DNA of 13,301 bases from JAJTFW01 sp964584995. Lineage in GTDB: Bacteria; Bacteroidota; Bacteroidia; AKYH767-A; OLB10. The position numbers and the translations under genes were made by a program. Numbering within the stretch: the first letter of the stretch is position 1; each line of letters starts with the position of its first letter. The notes beneath the pieces were generated by a model. The model searched no databases and was not told where the DNA came from. It was given only the letters and a program-made list of their open reading frames with translations. The DNA lies in NCBI GenBank assembly GCA_964584995.1, contig CAZPCA010000068.1:1-13301 (forward strand), written 5' to 3'. Shown here in pieces: positions 1 to 6,668 of the stretch.

Positions 1-1
1 C

Positions 2-1510
2 AAGGCTATGGAGACTGTTATTGAAGACTACAGGGAACAGATCAAAAGGTGTGAAGCGGAGTTGACGGAAATCAAAACATCCCTGCAGGAAAACCAGCAA
101 TCCATACGCCAGCAGGAAACGGAGTTTGCACGTTTCCATGCGCAGGTACAATCCCTCAAAAACAACCAGGACTTCATCCGGAACAGCCTGGCACAAATCG
201 CTCGTAACAGTGCACGACTAGAGGAAGAAGCGGAAACATTGAGAAAGTTACTGCAGGAGGAAGAAAGCAATCCGGAATTCAGCCCTGCCATTCTGAAAGA
301 GCGCCTGGAAAAGCTCGTTTCACAGCTGAACATACAGCAGGAAGAAACAGTACAGTTACAAAAAACGGCCAACGAAAAATCACAGGCTTTCAATCAGCAA
401 AATATCACGCTGCTGCAACAGCAGAACAGAATACAGAATATCACACGAGACATCGGCTATAAATCCAATCAGTCCGAAACGCTTATCAAGAACAGAGAAC
501 AGTACGCGATCGATCTCGAAACGGTGAAGGCACAGACCGACACCTTGCTCGGCGGCTTGCAGAACACCAGCGAAGCATTCAAAAGCATGCTGGAAGAAAA
601 AGCCTCTTTCGAAACGGCTTTCAAAGAGACTGAACTCGAATACCTCACCGCCCGCACTGCTATTGAAGAGGAGGAAAAGAAACTTCAGGACTTGCGCAGG
701 AATAAAGAGCAGGCAGACCATGCTATGCAAACCGTACACGATGAATTGAACGAATTGAAACTCCAAATGCATTCACTGAAGGAGCGCCTCAATATTGAAT
801 TCAACATCGACATTCAAGAACTAAGCAACCAGGAACCCGATCCGGAGTTCAATGAATCGGAAATGCGTCCGCGAGCTGAGCAGTTGCGTAAACGCGTGAA
901 TGAATTCGGCCCCATCAATCCCATGGCCCTCGAACAGTACAAAGAGATCAAAGAACGTTATGATTTCATCATCAACGAAAAGACCGATCTTCAGAATGCC
1001 AAAGAGGCTTTGCTGAAAACCATCAGTGAAATCGACGAAACCGCCAAAACTGTCTTTATGGACGCTTTCACTCAGGTCCGCGCCAATTTCATTCGTGTAT
1101 TCAGAAGTCTGTTCACCGAAGATGACAACTGCGACCTTGTGCTTGCCGACCACAGCAATCCGCTGGAGTGCGACATTCAGATCATCGCACAACCCAAAGG
1201 CAAGAAACCGCTGAGTATTCATCAGTTATCGGGAGGAGAAAAAACCCTTACTGCCACGGCGCTGCTCTTTGGTATTTACCTGCTGAAACCTGCGCCGTTC
1301 TGCATCTTCGATGAGGTGGACGCACCGCTGGACGACAACAACATCGACAAATTCAACAACATCATCAAGACCTTCAGTCACGAGTCACAGTTCATCATCA
1401 TCACCCACAACAAGAAGACCATGGCGGCCACGGACATCATGTACGGCATTACGATGGCTGAACCGGGGGTGACTACCGTTGTACCTGTAGACATGCGAGC
1501 CTACGCCTGA
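2..1510 (+). CDS. smc: Chromosome segregation protein SMC, C-terminal part (5' truncated by window edge)
   Basis: SMC is the ATPase of the bacterial condensin-like complex that organises and segregates the chromosome. The frame is open to the left edge, so the ATG at position 8 is probably internal and the N-terminal head (Walker A), first coiled coil and probably the hinge are missing. Counting from that ATG, residues 1-290 are a long heptad-rich coiled coil full of E, K, Q and L. The conserved SMC segment FGPINPMALEQY lies near 300-311 and leads into the C-terminal head. The head carries the ABC signature LSGGEK (407-412), Walker B and D-loop CIFDEVDAPLDD (432-443, catalytic Glu436) and the H-loop His467 in IIITHNKKTM. 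All ATPase elements expected in this half are intact. The gene converges on the next one with 21 bases between the two stops. Identity is very secure; only the extent upstream is unknown. Confidence 0.96.
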   Translation, partial: KAMETVIEDYREQIKRCEAELTEIKTSLQENQQSIRQQETEFARFHAQVQSLKNNQDFIRNSLAQIARNSARLEEEAETLRKLLQEEESNPEFSPAILKERLEKLVSQLNIQQEETVQLQKTANEKSQAFNQQNITLLQQQNRIQNITRDIGYKSNQSETLIKNREQYAIDLETVKAQTDTLLGGLQNTSEAFKSMLEEKASFETAFKETELEYLTARTAIEEEEKKLQDLRRNKEQADHAMQTVHDELNELKLQMHSLKERLNIEFNIDIQELSNQEPDPEFNESEMRPRAEQLRKRVNEFGPINPMALEQYKEIKERYDFIINEKTDLQNAKEALLKTISEIDETAKTVFMDAFTQVRANFIRVFRSLFTEDDNCDLVLADHSNPLECDIQIIAQPKGKKPLSIHQLSGGEKTLTATALLFGIYLLKPAPFCIFDEVDAPLDDNNIDKFNNIIKTFSHESQFIIITHNKKTMAATDIMYGITMAEPGVTTVVPVDMRAYA

Positions 1511-1531
1511 CAAAAGACATCCTGTAAACAA

Positions 1532-1861
1532 TCAACGGTTTTCCGGGCGCTTGCGAGGGAAAATCCTTTGCCAAAAATTCGGACGCCGGTCAAAAGCATC
1601 AACGTGTTTGTACCGCTTCTTGTTCTTTTTCCAACGCTTCTTGACGTCCTTTGATTGTAGTTTAAGGTGGCGCTTGCGCCCCTCATCCTCCGCCTTTTGC
1701 TGCTTTTTCACCTGCTCCTGCTTGGCTTTCTCCGCCTTGCGCTGGGCCTTGGTCGTACCACCACTTGTGCCCTGTGAATAAATTGCGTTGGATACGCCCA
1801 AAAAGATAAGCAACACCAACCACTTTAGATCGGAGAACTTTGTCGGCTTGTATTTCAACAT
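1532..1861 (-). CDS. Small, highly basic exported protein of unknown function
   Basis: I do not recognise a named family. The 109-residue product starts with a basic N-terminus, a hydrophobic stretch at about 14-27 (WLVLLIFLGVSNAI) and a likely signal-peptidase site near Y28-S29-Q30, so it is probably exported. The mature part (31-109) holds about 29 Lys/Arg against 9 Asp/Glu. Residues 38-60 look like a K/Q/E-rich amphipathic helix, and the tail from about 63 is K/R-rich and ends in aromatic-basic motifs (FWQRIFPRKR). I chose this strand because of the signal peptide; the opposite frame (1551-1781) lacks such features. Upstream there is only a one-mismatch -7 box (TACGTTCG, minus strand, 1872-1879). 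Such a polycation might bind DNA, polysaccharide or peptidoglycan at the surface, but that is a guess from composition alone. Confidence 0.65.
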   Translation of the reverse strand: MLKYKPTKFSDLKWLVLLIFLGVSNAIYSQGTSGGTTKAQRKAEKAKQEQVKKQQKAEDEGRKRHLKLQSKDVKKRWKKNKKRYKHVDAFDRRPNFWQRIFPRKRPENR

Positions 1862-1956
1862 AGCAGTTAGGCGAACGTAGCCTGAAAGCGAAAGTCGTTC
1901 ACCGTCGGGAGTACATCACGGCAGAACACTAAATTCTGAAAACCAACACCTGAAGA

Positions 1957-2355
1957 TTAGCGTGGCTTGGGAGCGTTTTGCAAGCGATGCTTCATAGCAT
2001 ACTGCTGACCATTCAGCGTATAACTGATGCTATACATATACGCCGGATATTGGCGCACAGGATACACGGTGAATGCACCATTTTTGAAAGCGACATCCTT
2101 CTCTGTGTGTTGTTCTGTAGTAGACAGAGATACAACAGTCACTTCGACATTGGAGGGAACCACTTCAGGAGCGTTACCACTGGCATCCATTGGGAAAAAC
2201 GAAACGGAACTGCCATTGTCAACAATCTCGAAAGACAATACTGATTGCGCTGAAGCCGGAACCACTACTCCCCCTTTACCTCCCTGTGCAGAATTCACCT
2301 GGGAAAGACACAGTCCGGGCAGAGCAATGATGAGCAACAAGAGGAGCTTTTTCAT
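1957..2355 (-). CDS. Small exported beta-rich protein of unknown function
   Basis: This is a 132-residue exported protein of no family I can name. I choose the ATG at 2355, not the upstream in-frame ATG at 2430. From 2355 the protein opens with a textbook signal peptide (MKKLLLLLIIALPGLCLSQ), whereas the extra 25 residues would precede the signal peptide and span the promoter box at 2379-2386. A Cys at residue 16 (LPGLC) is a poor lipobox, so cleavage near LSQ or SAQ by signal peptidase I is more likely. The mature part begins with a flexible Gly-rich stretch (GGKGG). It then shows alternating hydrophobic strands, a Thr/Ser-rich middle, and a Tyr-rich C-terminal strand pair (YPAYMYSISYTL) ending in a basic tail. 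It is divergent from the Rieske-fold lipoprotein gene, with 74 bases between start codons, so the two could be co-regulated. Confidence 0.72.
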   Translation of the reverse strand: MKKLLLLLIIALPGLCLSQVNSAQGGKGGVVVPASAQSVLSFEIVDNGSSVSFFPMDASGNAPEVVPSNVEVTVVSLSTTEQHTEKDVAFKNGAFTVYPVRQYPAYMYSISYTLNGQQYAMKHRLQNAPKPR

Positions 2356-2378
2356 GTTTCTATGGTGTTTTGGAATTC

Positions 2379-2411
2379 CAAATATAAGTAATAAGCTATT
2401 AAAATTACAAA
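2379..2411 (-). promoter_or_regulatory. Bacteroidota-type promoter for the exported protein gene ending at 1957
   Basis: On the minus strand TTTG (2408-2411) is followed after 21 bases by TATATTTG (2379-2386). This fits the Bacteroidota primary sigma consensus TTTG/N19-21/TAnnTTTG. The start codon lies 23 bases beyond the -7 box. This placement supports 2355 rather than 2430 as the translation start. Confidence 0.6.
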
Positions 2412-2415
2412 TTCC

Positions 2416-2423
2416 TAACTTAG
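2416..2423 (+). promoter_or_regulatory. Possible -7 box for the Rieske-fold lipoprotein gene
   Basis: TAACTTAG matches TAnnTTTG at all but one fixed position and ends six bases before the ATG at 2430. No good -33 element is visible at the usual distance. If used, the transcript would have almost no leader. It overlaps the region that also drives the divergent gene. Confidence 0.35.
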
Positions 2424-2429
2424 CGGGCA

Positions 2430-2870
2430 ATGGGAAATTATGTCAAGAGTACTTTTTATTGGGTAGTCGCTTTTTTTTTGATGGGTCACGCAGTAGGATG
2501 CAGACGGGACAACGATACCGTTCCGACCGTCGCCGTAGACGAATACCTGAACCTCAACCTGCCTGAATTCATCACTTTGAATGCTATAAACAATTGGGTT
2601 TATTATAATTACGCAGGAAATCGCGGTATAATCGTAGTCCGCACCTCCCCTACTGATTTTCTGGCCCTGGAAAGAACCTGTACGTTTGACCCCAGTGTAA
2701 GTTCGGCATATGTCACGGGCATTCCTAACGACATCTTTTGCATCGATTCCACCTGCATGAGCAAATTCAGCCTACTGGACGGCTCTGTAGTGAACGGACC
2801 CGCTTCACAACCGCTGCTTCGCTACCGTACACAACTGCTTTCCAATAACATACTGCATATTTTCAATTAA
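2430..2870 (+). CDS. Rieske-fold lipoprotein lacking the iron-sulfur ligands
   Basis: The 146-residue product has a lipoprotein signal ending in the lipobox AVGC (Cys24), so it should be anchored in the envelope. Residues 65-145 read like a Rieske domain. RGIIVVR leads to RTCTFDP at the place of box I (normally C-x-H), and TCMSKF to the place of box II (normally C-P-C-H-G-S-x-F). The very typical tail DGSVVNGPASQPLLRY follows at 117-132. The ligands are gone: the box I His is Phe86, the box II cluster Cys aligns with Asp106, and the box II His with Cys109. Cys84, Cys104 and Cys109 remain and could form a disulfide. It is therefore unlikely to hold a 2Fe-2S cluster and may be a structural or binding protein. 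It converges on the bestrophin gene, overlapping it by eight bases. The family call rests on motif memory and was not searched. Confidence 0.72.
   Translation: MGNYVKSTFYWVVAFFLMGHAVGCRRDNDTVPTVAVDEYLNLNLPEFITLNAINNWVYYNYAGNRGIIVVRTSPTDFLALERTCTFDPSVSSAYVTGIPNDIFCIDSTCMSKFSLLDGSVVNGPASQPLLRYRTQLLSNNILHIFN
2471..2479 (+). repeat. T9 homopolymer inside the lipoprotein signal peptide
   Basis: Nine consecutive T residues encode part of the Ala-Phe-Phe-Leu hydrophobic core of the signal peptide. A one-base length change would frameshift the gene after about 15 residues. It is a possible slippage site, and equally a place where sequencing errors occur. Confidence 0.6.
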
Positions 2871-3765
2871 AAGACCTGGGTGATTCAGCCACCCGTTCGC
2901 CGAATATCTCCTTTACATTTTTCCGAATCGCCCTGGCTATCTCATCCGTAGGCAAATCATTGGCATCCGTACCGAAAGGGTCTTCAATTTCTTCCGCAAT
3001 TAGTTCCAGGCTCGCCAACACATAAAAAATCACCGCTGTAACAGGAATGGTGAAATAGCCCAGGGAAAACACAAAACCGAAAGGAAGCGTCATCACATAC
3101 AAAAACATGAACTTTTTCAGGAAGACGGAATACGAGTAGGGAATCGGGGTGTTGCGTATGCGTTCACATGCGCCCAGAGCGTCGGCGAAATTGCTCAGCT
3201 CCGGCTGAATGAACAGCAGCTCAGAAGGAGAAAGCCTGGACTCCCTGACTAAAAAAGCCGCCCTGTCCATCATGGCACCCACAACCTGATTGGGGACGTT
3301 CTCACCCGGATCCAGGTGCTCAACTGAACAGTTTTCCGCATCCTCTAACTCTTCGGCAATGAAATTCCTGCGCAGATGATTCTTCAATGCGAAGGCAAAA
3401 TTCGGAATCATTCTGCTGAAGAAAGACCTCTCCTGAGGCTGCAGGGCATTCAGTTTCAAGGCCAGATTTCGGCTGGAGTTCATTAATCCGCCCCACACCT
3501 TTCTGCCTTCCCACCAACGCTCATAGGCGGTATTTGTCCGGAAAACGAGGAGCAATGATATGACCATACCCAAAGATGAATGGATCAGAGAGAGATTCTT
3601 CACATGACTGCTTTCACTAAGCTTCCAAACAGAAACTTCAAGCCATACCACGAGGCCAGCATACAAACAAAGCACAACGATGAGGGGAAGCAACTTACGA
3701 AATGTATCCGCCTTGTGAAACCGGAAGATAATCAGAAACCATTCTTTGGGATTGTAGCGGATCAT
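2863..3765 (-). CDS. Bestrophin-family ion channel (UPF0187/YneE type)
   Basis: This is a 300-residue inner-membrane protein of the bestrophin family, whose members form pentameric anion or, in some bacteria, cation channels. The start MIRYNPKEWF and the following RFHKADTFRKLLP are typical of bacterial members, which fixes the ATG. Hydrophobic segments lie near 24-47, 57-76, 217-236 and 238-257. Family signatures are FRTNTAYERWWEGR (75-88), ACERIRNTPIPYSYS (199-213) and the acidic cluster EEIEDPFGTDANDLPTD (258-274). That cluster corresponds to the region that binds Ca2+ in animal homologues, though prokaryotic ones need not be Ca2+ gated. Length is normal for bacterial bestrophins. It lies downstream of ahcY on the same strand but behind a terminator, with its own -7 box. 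Its 3' end overlaps the convergent lipoprotein gene. Ion selectivity cannot be told from sequence. Confidence 0.93.
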   Translation of the reverse strand: MIRYNPKEWFLIIFRFHKADTFRKLLPLIVVLCLYAGLVVWLEVSVWKLSESSHVKNLSLIHSSLGMVISLLLVFRTNTAYERWWEGRKVWGGLMNSSRNLALKLNALQPQERSFFSRMIPNFAFALKNHLRRNFIAEELEDAENCSVEHLDPGENVPNQVVGAMMDRAAFLVRESRLSPSELLFIQPELSNFADALGACERIRNTPIPYSYSVFLKKFMFLYVMTLPFGFVFSLGYFTIPVTAVIFYVLASLELIAEEIEDPFGTDANDLPTDEIARAIRKNVKEIFGERVAESPRSFN

Positions 3766-3769
3766 GGAT

Positions 3770-3777
3770 CAAATCTA
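3770..3777 (-). promoter_or_regulatory. -7 box for the bestrophin gene
   Basis: The minus strand reads TAGATTTG, an exact TAnnTTTG match, ending four bases before the start codon at 3765. No -33 TTTG is visible at 19-21 bases. Initiation about seven bases downstream would make the mRNA leaderless or nearly so. Confidence 0.45.
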
Positions 3778-3789
3778 ACAAGTATCAAT

Positions 3790-3816
3790 AAAAAAGGCTG
3801 CAGAATTGCAGCCTTT
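3790..3816 (-). terminator. Intrinsic terminator of ahcY
   Basis: Read on the minus strand, a perfect 10-bp stem (AAAGGCTGCA / TGCAGCCTTT) closes a four-base loop, and the 3' arm runs on into six Ts. It sits 21 bases after the ahcY stop and upstream of the bestrophin start, separating the two transcription units. Confidence 0.85.
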
Positions 3817-3836
3817 CCATTTTTAGCAGGGAAGAA

Positions 3837-5153
3837 TCAATACCTGTAGGTATCCATTTTGAAAGGACCATTGACCTTCACGCCGATATACTCCGCCTGA
3901 GTCGGGCTCAAAGTATCGATTTCAACACCGATCTTGGCAAGATGCAATCGGGCTACTTTTTCATCCAGATGCTTCGGCAATGTGTATACCTTGTTTTCGT
4001 AGGAGGCATGGTTCGCCCAGAGTTCCAATTGAGCCAGCGTTTGGTTTGTGAATGAATTAGACATCACAAAGCTGGGATGGCCCATTGCACAACCCAGGTT
4101 CACCAAACGACCTTCAGCCAGGATGATAATGTCCTTGCCCTCAATGGTGTATTTATCGACCTGCGGCTTGATGGTTTCTTTCGTGTGACCATAGTTCGCA
4201 TTCAACCAGGCCATATCGATTTCATTGTCGAAGTGGCCTATGTTGCACACTACTGCATTGTGCTTCATGGCGCGGAAATGCTCTTCGGTGATGATATTGA
4301 AGTTACCCGTTGCAGTGACAACGATATCGGCTTCTTTCACCGCATTGATCATTTTCTTCACCTCGTAACCTTCCATGGCCGCTTGAAGAGCGCAAATCGG
4401 ATCGATTTCCGTTACGATGGTACGCACTTTGGCATCTTTAAGCGATTCTGCTGAACCTTTGCCCACATCACCAAAACCAGCCACCACTGCAACCTTACCG
4501 GCAAGCATCAAATCCGTTGCACGGCGAAGCGCGTCCACGAGTGACTCTCTGCAGCCGTATTTGTTGTCGAACTTGGATTTGGTCACACTGTCATTGATAT
4601 TGATAGCCGGAATTGGCAAGGTGCCGTTTTTCACACGCTCATACAGACGGAGGACACCGGTGGTGGTCTCTTCAGAAATACCACGGATATTTGAAATCAG
4701 TTCAGGGTATTTGTCCAGCACCATATTGGTGAGGTCTCCTCCATCGTCCAAAATCATGTTCAATGGCTGGCGGTCTTCACCAAAAAAGAGTGTTTGTTCT
4801 ATACACCAATCGAATTCTTCGGCATTCATACCCTTCCATGCATACACGGAAATTCCAGCAGCTGCAATAGCCGCAGCAGCGTGGTCCTGTGTAGAGAAAA
4901 TATTGCAGGAGGACCATGTCACTTCCGCTCCGAGTTCAACCAGCGTCTCAATCAACACAGCAGTTTGGATAGTCATGTGAAGACATCCGGCTATACGCGC
5001 ACCTTTCAAAGGCTTCTGGGCACCATATTCTGCGCGGAGCGCCATCAAACCGGGCATTTCATCCTCGGCAAGTTTGATTTCTTTGCGACCCCACTCGGCG
5101 AGTGACATGTCTTTCACTTTGAACTTTACATACTGCGCAGTTTGCGTTTTCAT
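3837..5153 (-). CDS. ahcY: Adenosylhomocysteinase (S-adenosyl-L-homocysteine hydrolase)
   Basis: This cytosolic NAD-dependent enzyme reversibly splits S-adenosylhomocysteine, the inhibitory by-product of methyl transfer, into adenosine and homocysteine. From the ATG at 5153 the product has 438 residues, the usual bacterial size. The in-frame ATG at 5174 is rejected because it lies in the -7 box. Visible signatures are the substrate-domain segments LHMTIQTAVLIETL and SSCNIFSTQDHAAAA, the NDSVTKSKFDNKYGCRESL segment that carries catalytic Lys and Asn positions, the NAD-binding loop GFGDVGKG (226-233), and the C-terminal KxDxYRY-type tail. In the family this tail reaches into the neighbouring subunit's NAD site. 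Here it reads KMDTYRY, with Thr where His or Tyr is common. The gene is divergent from the PPTase gene with 76 bases between starts, and it is followed by a strong terminator. Its product homocysteine is a substrate for the CBS enzyme at 10982. Confidence 0.97.
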   Translation of the reverse strand: MKTQTAQYVKFKVKDMSLAEWGRKEIKLAEDEMPGLMALRAEYGAQKPLKGARIAGCLHMTIQTAVLIETLVELGAEVTWSSCNIFSTQDHAAAAIAAAGISVYAWKGMNAEEFDWCIEQTLFFGEDRQPLNMILDDGGDLTNMVLDKYPELISNIRGISEETTTGVLRLYERVKNGTLPIPAININDSVTKSKFDNKYGCRESLVDALRRATDLMLAGKVAVVAGFGDVGKGSAESLKDAKVRTIVTEIDPICALQAAMEGYEVKKMINAVKEADIVVTATGNFNIITEEHFRAMKHNAVVCNIGHFDNEIDMAWLNANYGHTKETIKPQVDKYTIEGKDIIILAEGRLVNLGCAMGHPSFVMSNSFTNQTLAQLELWANHASYENKVYTLPKHLDEKVARLHLAKIGVEIDTLSPTQAEYIGVKVNGPFKMDTYRY

Positions 5154-5171
5154 TGGTTTAAGAATTTTGTG

Positions 5172-5179
5172 CAAAGATA
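5172..5179 (-). promoter_or_regulatory. -7 box for ahcY
   Basis: The minus strand reads TATCTTTG, an exact TAnnTTTG match, ending 18 bases before the ATG at 5153. The alternative upstream ATG (5174) falls inside the box, so 5153 is the supported start. No convincing -33 element is seen. Confidence 0.6.
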
Positions 5180-5182
5180 CGA

Positions 5183-5210
5183 TTTGTCTGGCTGGGAAAC
5201 CATACCTTTC
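5183..5210 (+). promoter_or_regulatory. Possible promoter for the PPTase-GGGP synthase unit
   Basis: TTTG (5183-5186) and TACCTTTC (5203-5210, one mismatch to TAnnTTTG) lie upstream of the ATG at 5230. The 16-base spacer is shorter than the usual 19-21, so support is weak. It lies just beside the divergent ahcY box. Confidence 0.3.
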
Positions 5211-5229
5211 GGTTTGAATTTGTGCGTTT

Positions 5230-5889
5230 ATGCCCCTCTGTATAGACAGAATACTACCCCAGGATGCCAGGTTGCTGGTTTGGAACCTCAGCGAAACAGA
5301 AGGTGCAATGGAAATGTTTATCGAAGAAGAAGAAAAATTGTCAATTCAACGTCAGTTTAGGCTGGAAGAACGCAGAAAGCAAAAAATGGCCATGGCGTGT
5401 TTATCCAAATTAGCACTTGGATCGCAATATGCTGAAATTCAATATAATGAACTTGGGAAACCCTTGTTGCCGGACAATACAGGGCATGTATCCTTCTCCC
5501 ATTGTGCAGAGTATGTAGGCCTACTTTTTCATCCATGCAGACCCATAGGTCTCGACCTGGAAAAACTGGATGGCAGGGCCGCCCGGATTTACTCCCGCTT
5601 TACGAACAGGATGGAATTAGGCTGGGCAGACCTATCGTCAGACTCCTGGCATTCCACCTTGATCTGGAGCGTCAAGGAAGCAATTTTCAAATTGATCGGA
5701 GGCGGTGGCATACTCTTCCGTGAAATGATAACAGTTGAAAAGCCCAACACCGAAATACAGTGCGGGAAAGTCACCTTCAGCACCTCGCTACAGACCCAGG
5801 TGTTTGACTATCACTATTTTTTCTTGGACGAGGTGATAATGGTTCATACTATTGCACCGGAAAAAATGATGCAAGAACAGCGATTATGA
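5230..5889 (+). CDS. 4'-phosphopantetheinyl transferase, Sfp type
   Basis: The enzyme moves the 4'-phosphopantetheine arm of coenzyme A onto a conserved Ser of acyl, peptidyl or aryl carrier proteins. The 219-residue length fits the Sfp class rather than the short AcpS class. Motifs appear in the expected order: KPLL (77-80), the VSFSHC segment (88-92, where Sfp proteins have SxSH), PIGLDLE (105-111) with the Mg2+-binding acidic pair Asp109 and Glu111, and WSVKEAIFK (146-154) with Lys149 and Glu150. The start at 5230 gives the usual N-terminus ending in VWNLSET. Its stop overlaps the start of the GGGP synthase gene (ATGA at 5886-5889), which implies co-transcription and translational coupling. 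The carrier protein it serves is not in this window; in this phylum candidates are carriers of aryl-polyene, lipid or polyketide pathways. Confidence 0.92.
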   Translation: MPLCIDRILPQDARLLVWNLSETEGAMEMFIEEEEKLSIQRQFRLEERRKQKMAMACLSKLALGSQYAEIQYNELGKPLLPDNTGHVSFSHCAEYVGLLFHPCRPIGLDLEKLDGRAARIYSRFTNRMELGWADLSSDSWHSTLIWSVKEAIFKLIGGGGILFREMITVEKPNTEIQCGKVTFSTSLQTQVFDYHYFFLDEVIMVHTIAPEKMMQEQRL

Positions 5890-6617
5890 TCTACAAGCGG
5901 ATAGCGAACGGCAAGCATCAGGGCCGGCGGATGCTCAGCGTTTTAATCGACCCTGACAAGGTGAACGAAAAACACCTCGACCGGATCTGCAACTACGCAG
6001 ACCAGGCTGAGGTGGACTTTTTCTTTGTTGGCGGATCGCTACTCACCCAAGGAGACATCGCCCGGACGATTGCAGGTATAAAAAAAAGAAGTGAAATCCC
6101 CGTGGTGATTTTCCCGGGCAACCACCAACAGGTGGACGAACGGGCGGACGCGATTTTATTGCTGAGCCTGATCAGCGGGCGCAATCCTGACCTTTTGATC
6201 GGCCAACACGTGCTGGCGGCCAAGCGGCTTAAGTCGTCGGAAATTGAAATCATCCCCACCGGCTATATTTTGGTAGACGGAGGTAATATGACAACCGTTC
6301 AATATGTAAGCGGCACTGCCCCCATACCTACAGACCAGCCGGAAATCGCGGCTACCACGGCACTGGCGGGTGAACAGCTGGGCATGAAGCTTATTTTTCT
6401 GGAAGCTGGAAGCGGAGCTAAAAACCCTGCTCCCTTATCCATGGTAAGAGCCATTCGGCAGGAAATAAATATTCCGCTGATTGTAGGAGGTGGCATAAGA
6501 ACACCGGAAAAAGCGGAGGAAATGTACTCAGCCGGCGCAGACATTGTGGTTGTCGGCAACCAATTTGAAACCTCCCCGGAACTTATATTCGAAATCGCAG
6601 CGACAAGAAAGGTCTAG
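5886..6617 (+). CDS. Geranylgeranylglyceryl-phosphate synthase family (PcrB/GGGPS)
   Basis: This TIM-barrel prenyltransferase joins sn-glycerol-1-phosphate to a polyprenyl diphosphate through an ether bond, the first committed step of archaeal-type lipids. The 243-residue product shows the family motifs: LIDPDK (20-25), FVGGS (47-51), ISGRNP (96-101), TGYILVDGG (125-133) with YVSGTAPIP (140-148), LEAGSGA (172-178), and the phosphate-binding IVGGGIR (199-205) and VVVGNQFE region. Firmicutes PcrB uses heptaprenyl diphosphate, whereas Bacteroidota members have been characterised as GGGP synthases with shorter C20 chains; I follow that but cannot read chain length here. It overlaps the upstream PPTase gene by four bases and converges on the S9 peptidase gene. 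The later steps of such a lipid pathway are not in this window. Confidence 0.95.
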   Translation: MIYKRIANGKHQGRRMLSVLIDPDKVNEKHLDRICNYADQAEVDFFFVGGSLLTQGDIARTIAGIKKRSEIPVVIFPGNHQQVDERADAILLLSLISGRNPDLLIGQHVLAAKRLKSSEIEIIPTGYILVDGGNMTTVQYVSGTAPIPTDQPEIAATTALAGEQLGMKLIFLEAGSGAKNPAPLSMVRAIRQEINIPLIVGGGIRTPEKAEEMYSAGADIVVVGNQFETSPELIFEIAATRKV

Positions 6618-6668
6618 ATCCCACTTGTCATCACGCATTCATGACGGAGCGGCCGGAAAAAGCCTTCA

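Noticed and set aside
2027..2566. 179-residue plus-strand open frame spanning the two small exported genes
   Set aside because: It is antisense to one gene and out of frame with another, has no signal peptide or domain, and ends inside the lipoprotein gene. The overlapped genes both have good signal peptides and promoters.
4417..4980. 187-residue plus-strand open frame antisense to ahcY
   Set aside because: ahcY is unmistakable on the other strand. The translation is Ser/Pro-rich low-information sequence without motifs.
6618..6668. Possible bidirectional terminator between GGGP synthase and the S9 peptidase gene
   Set aside because: Only a 5-bp stem (GTCAT/ATGAC) with a nine-base loop and no T-run is visible, too weak to call.
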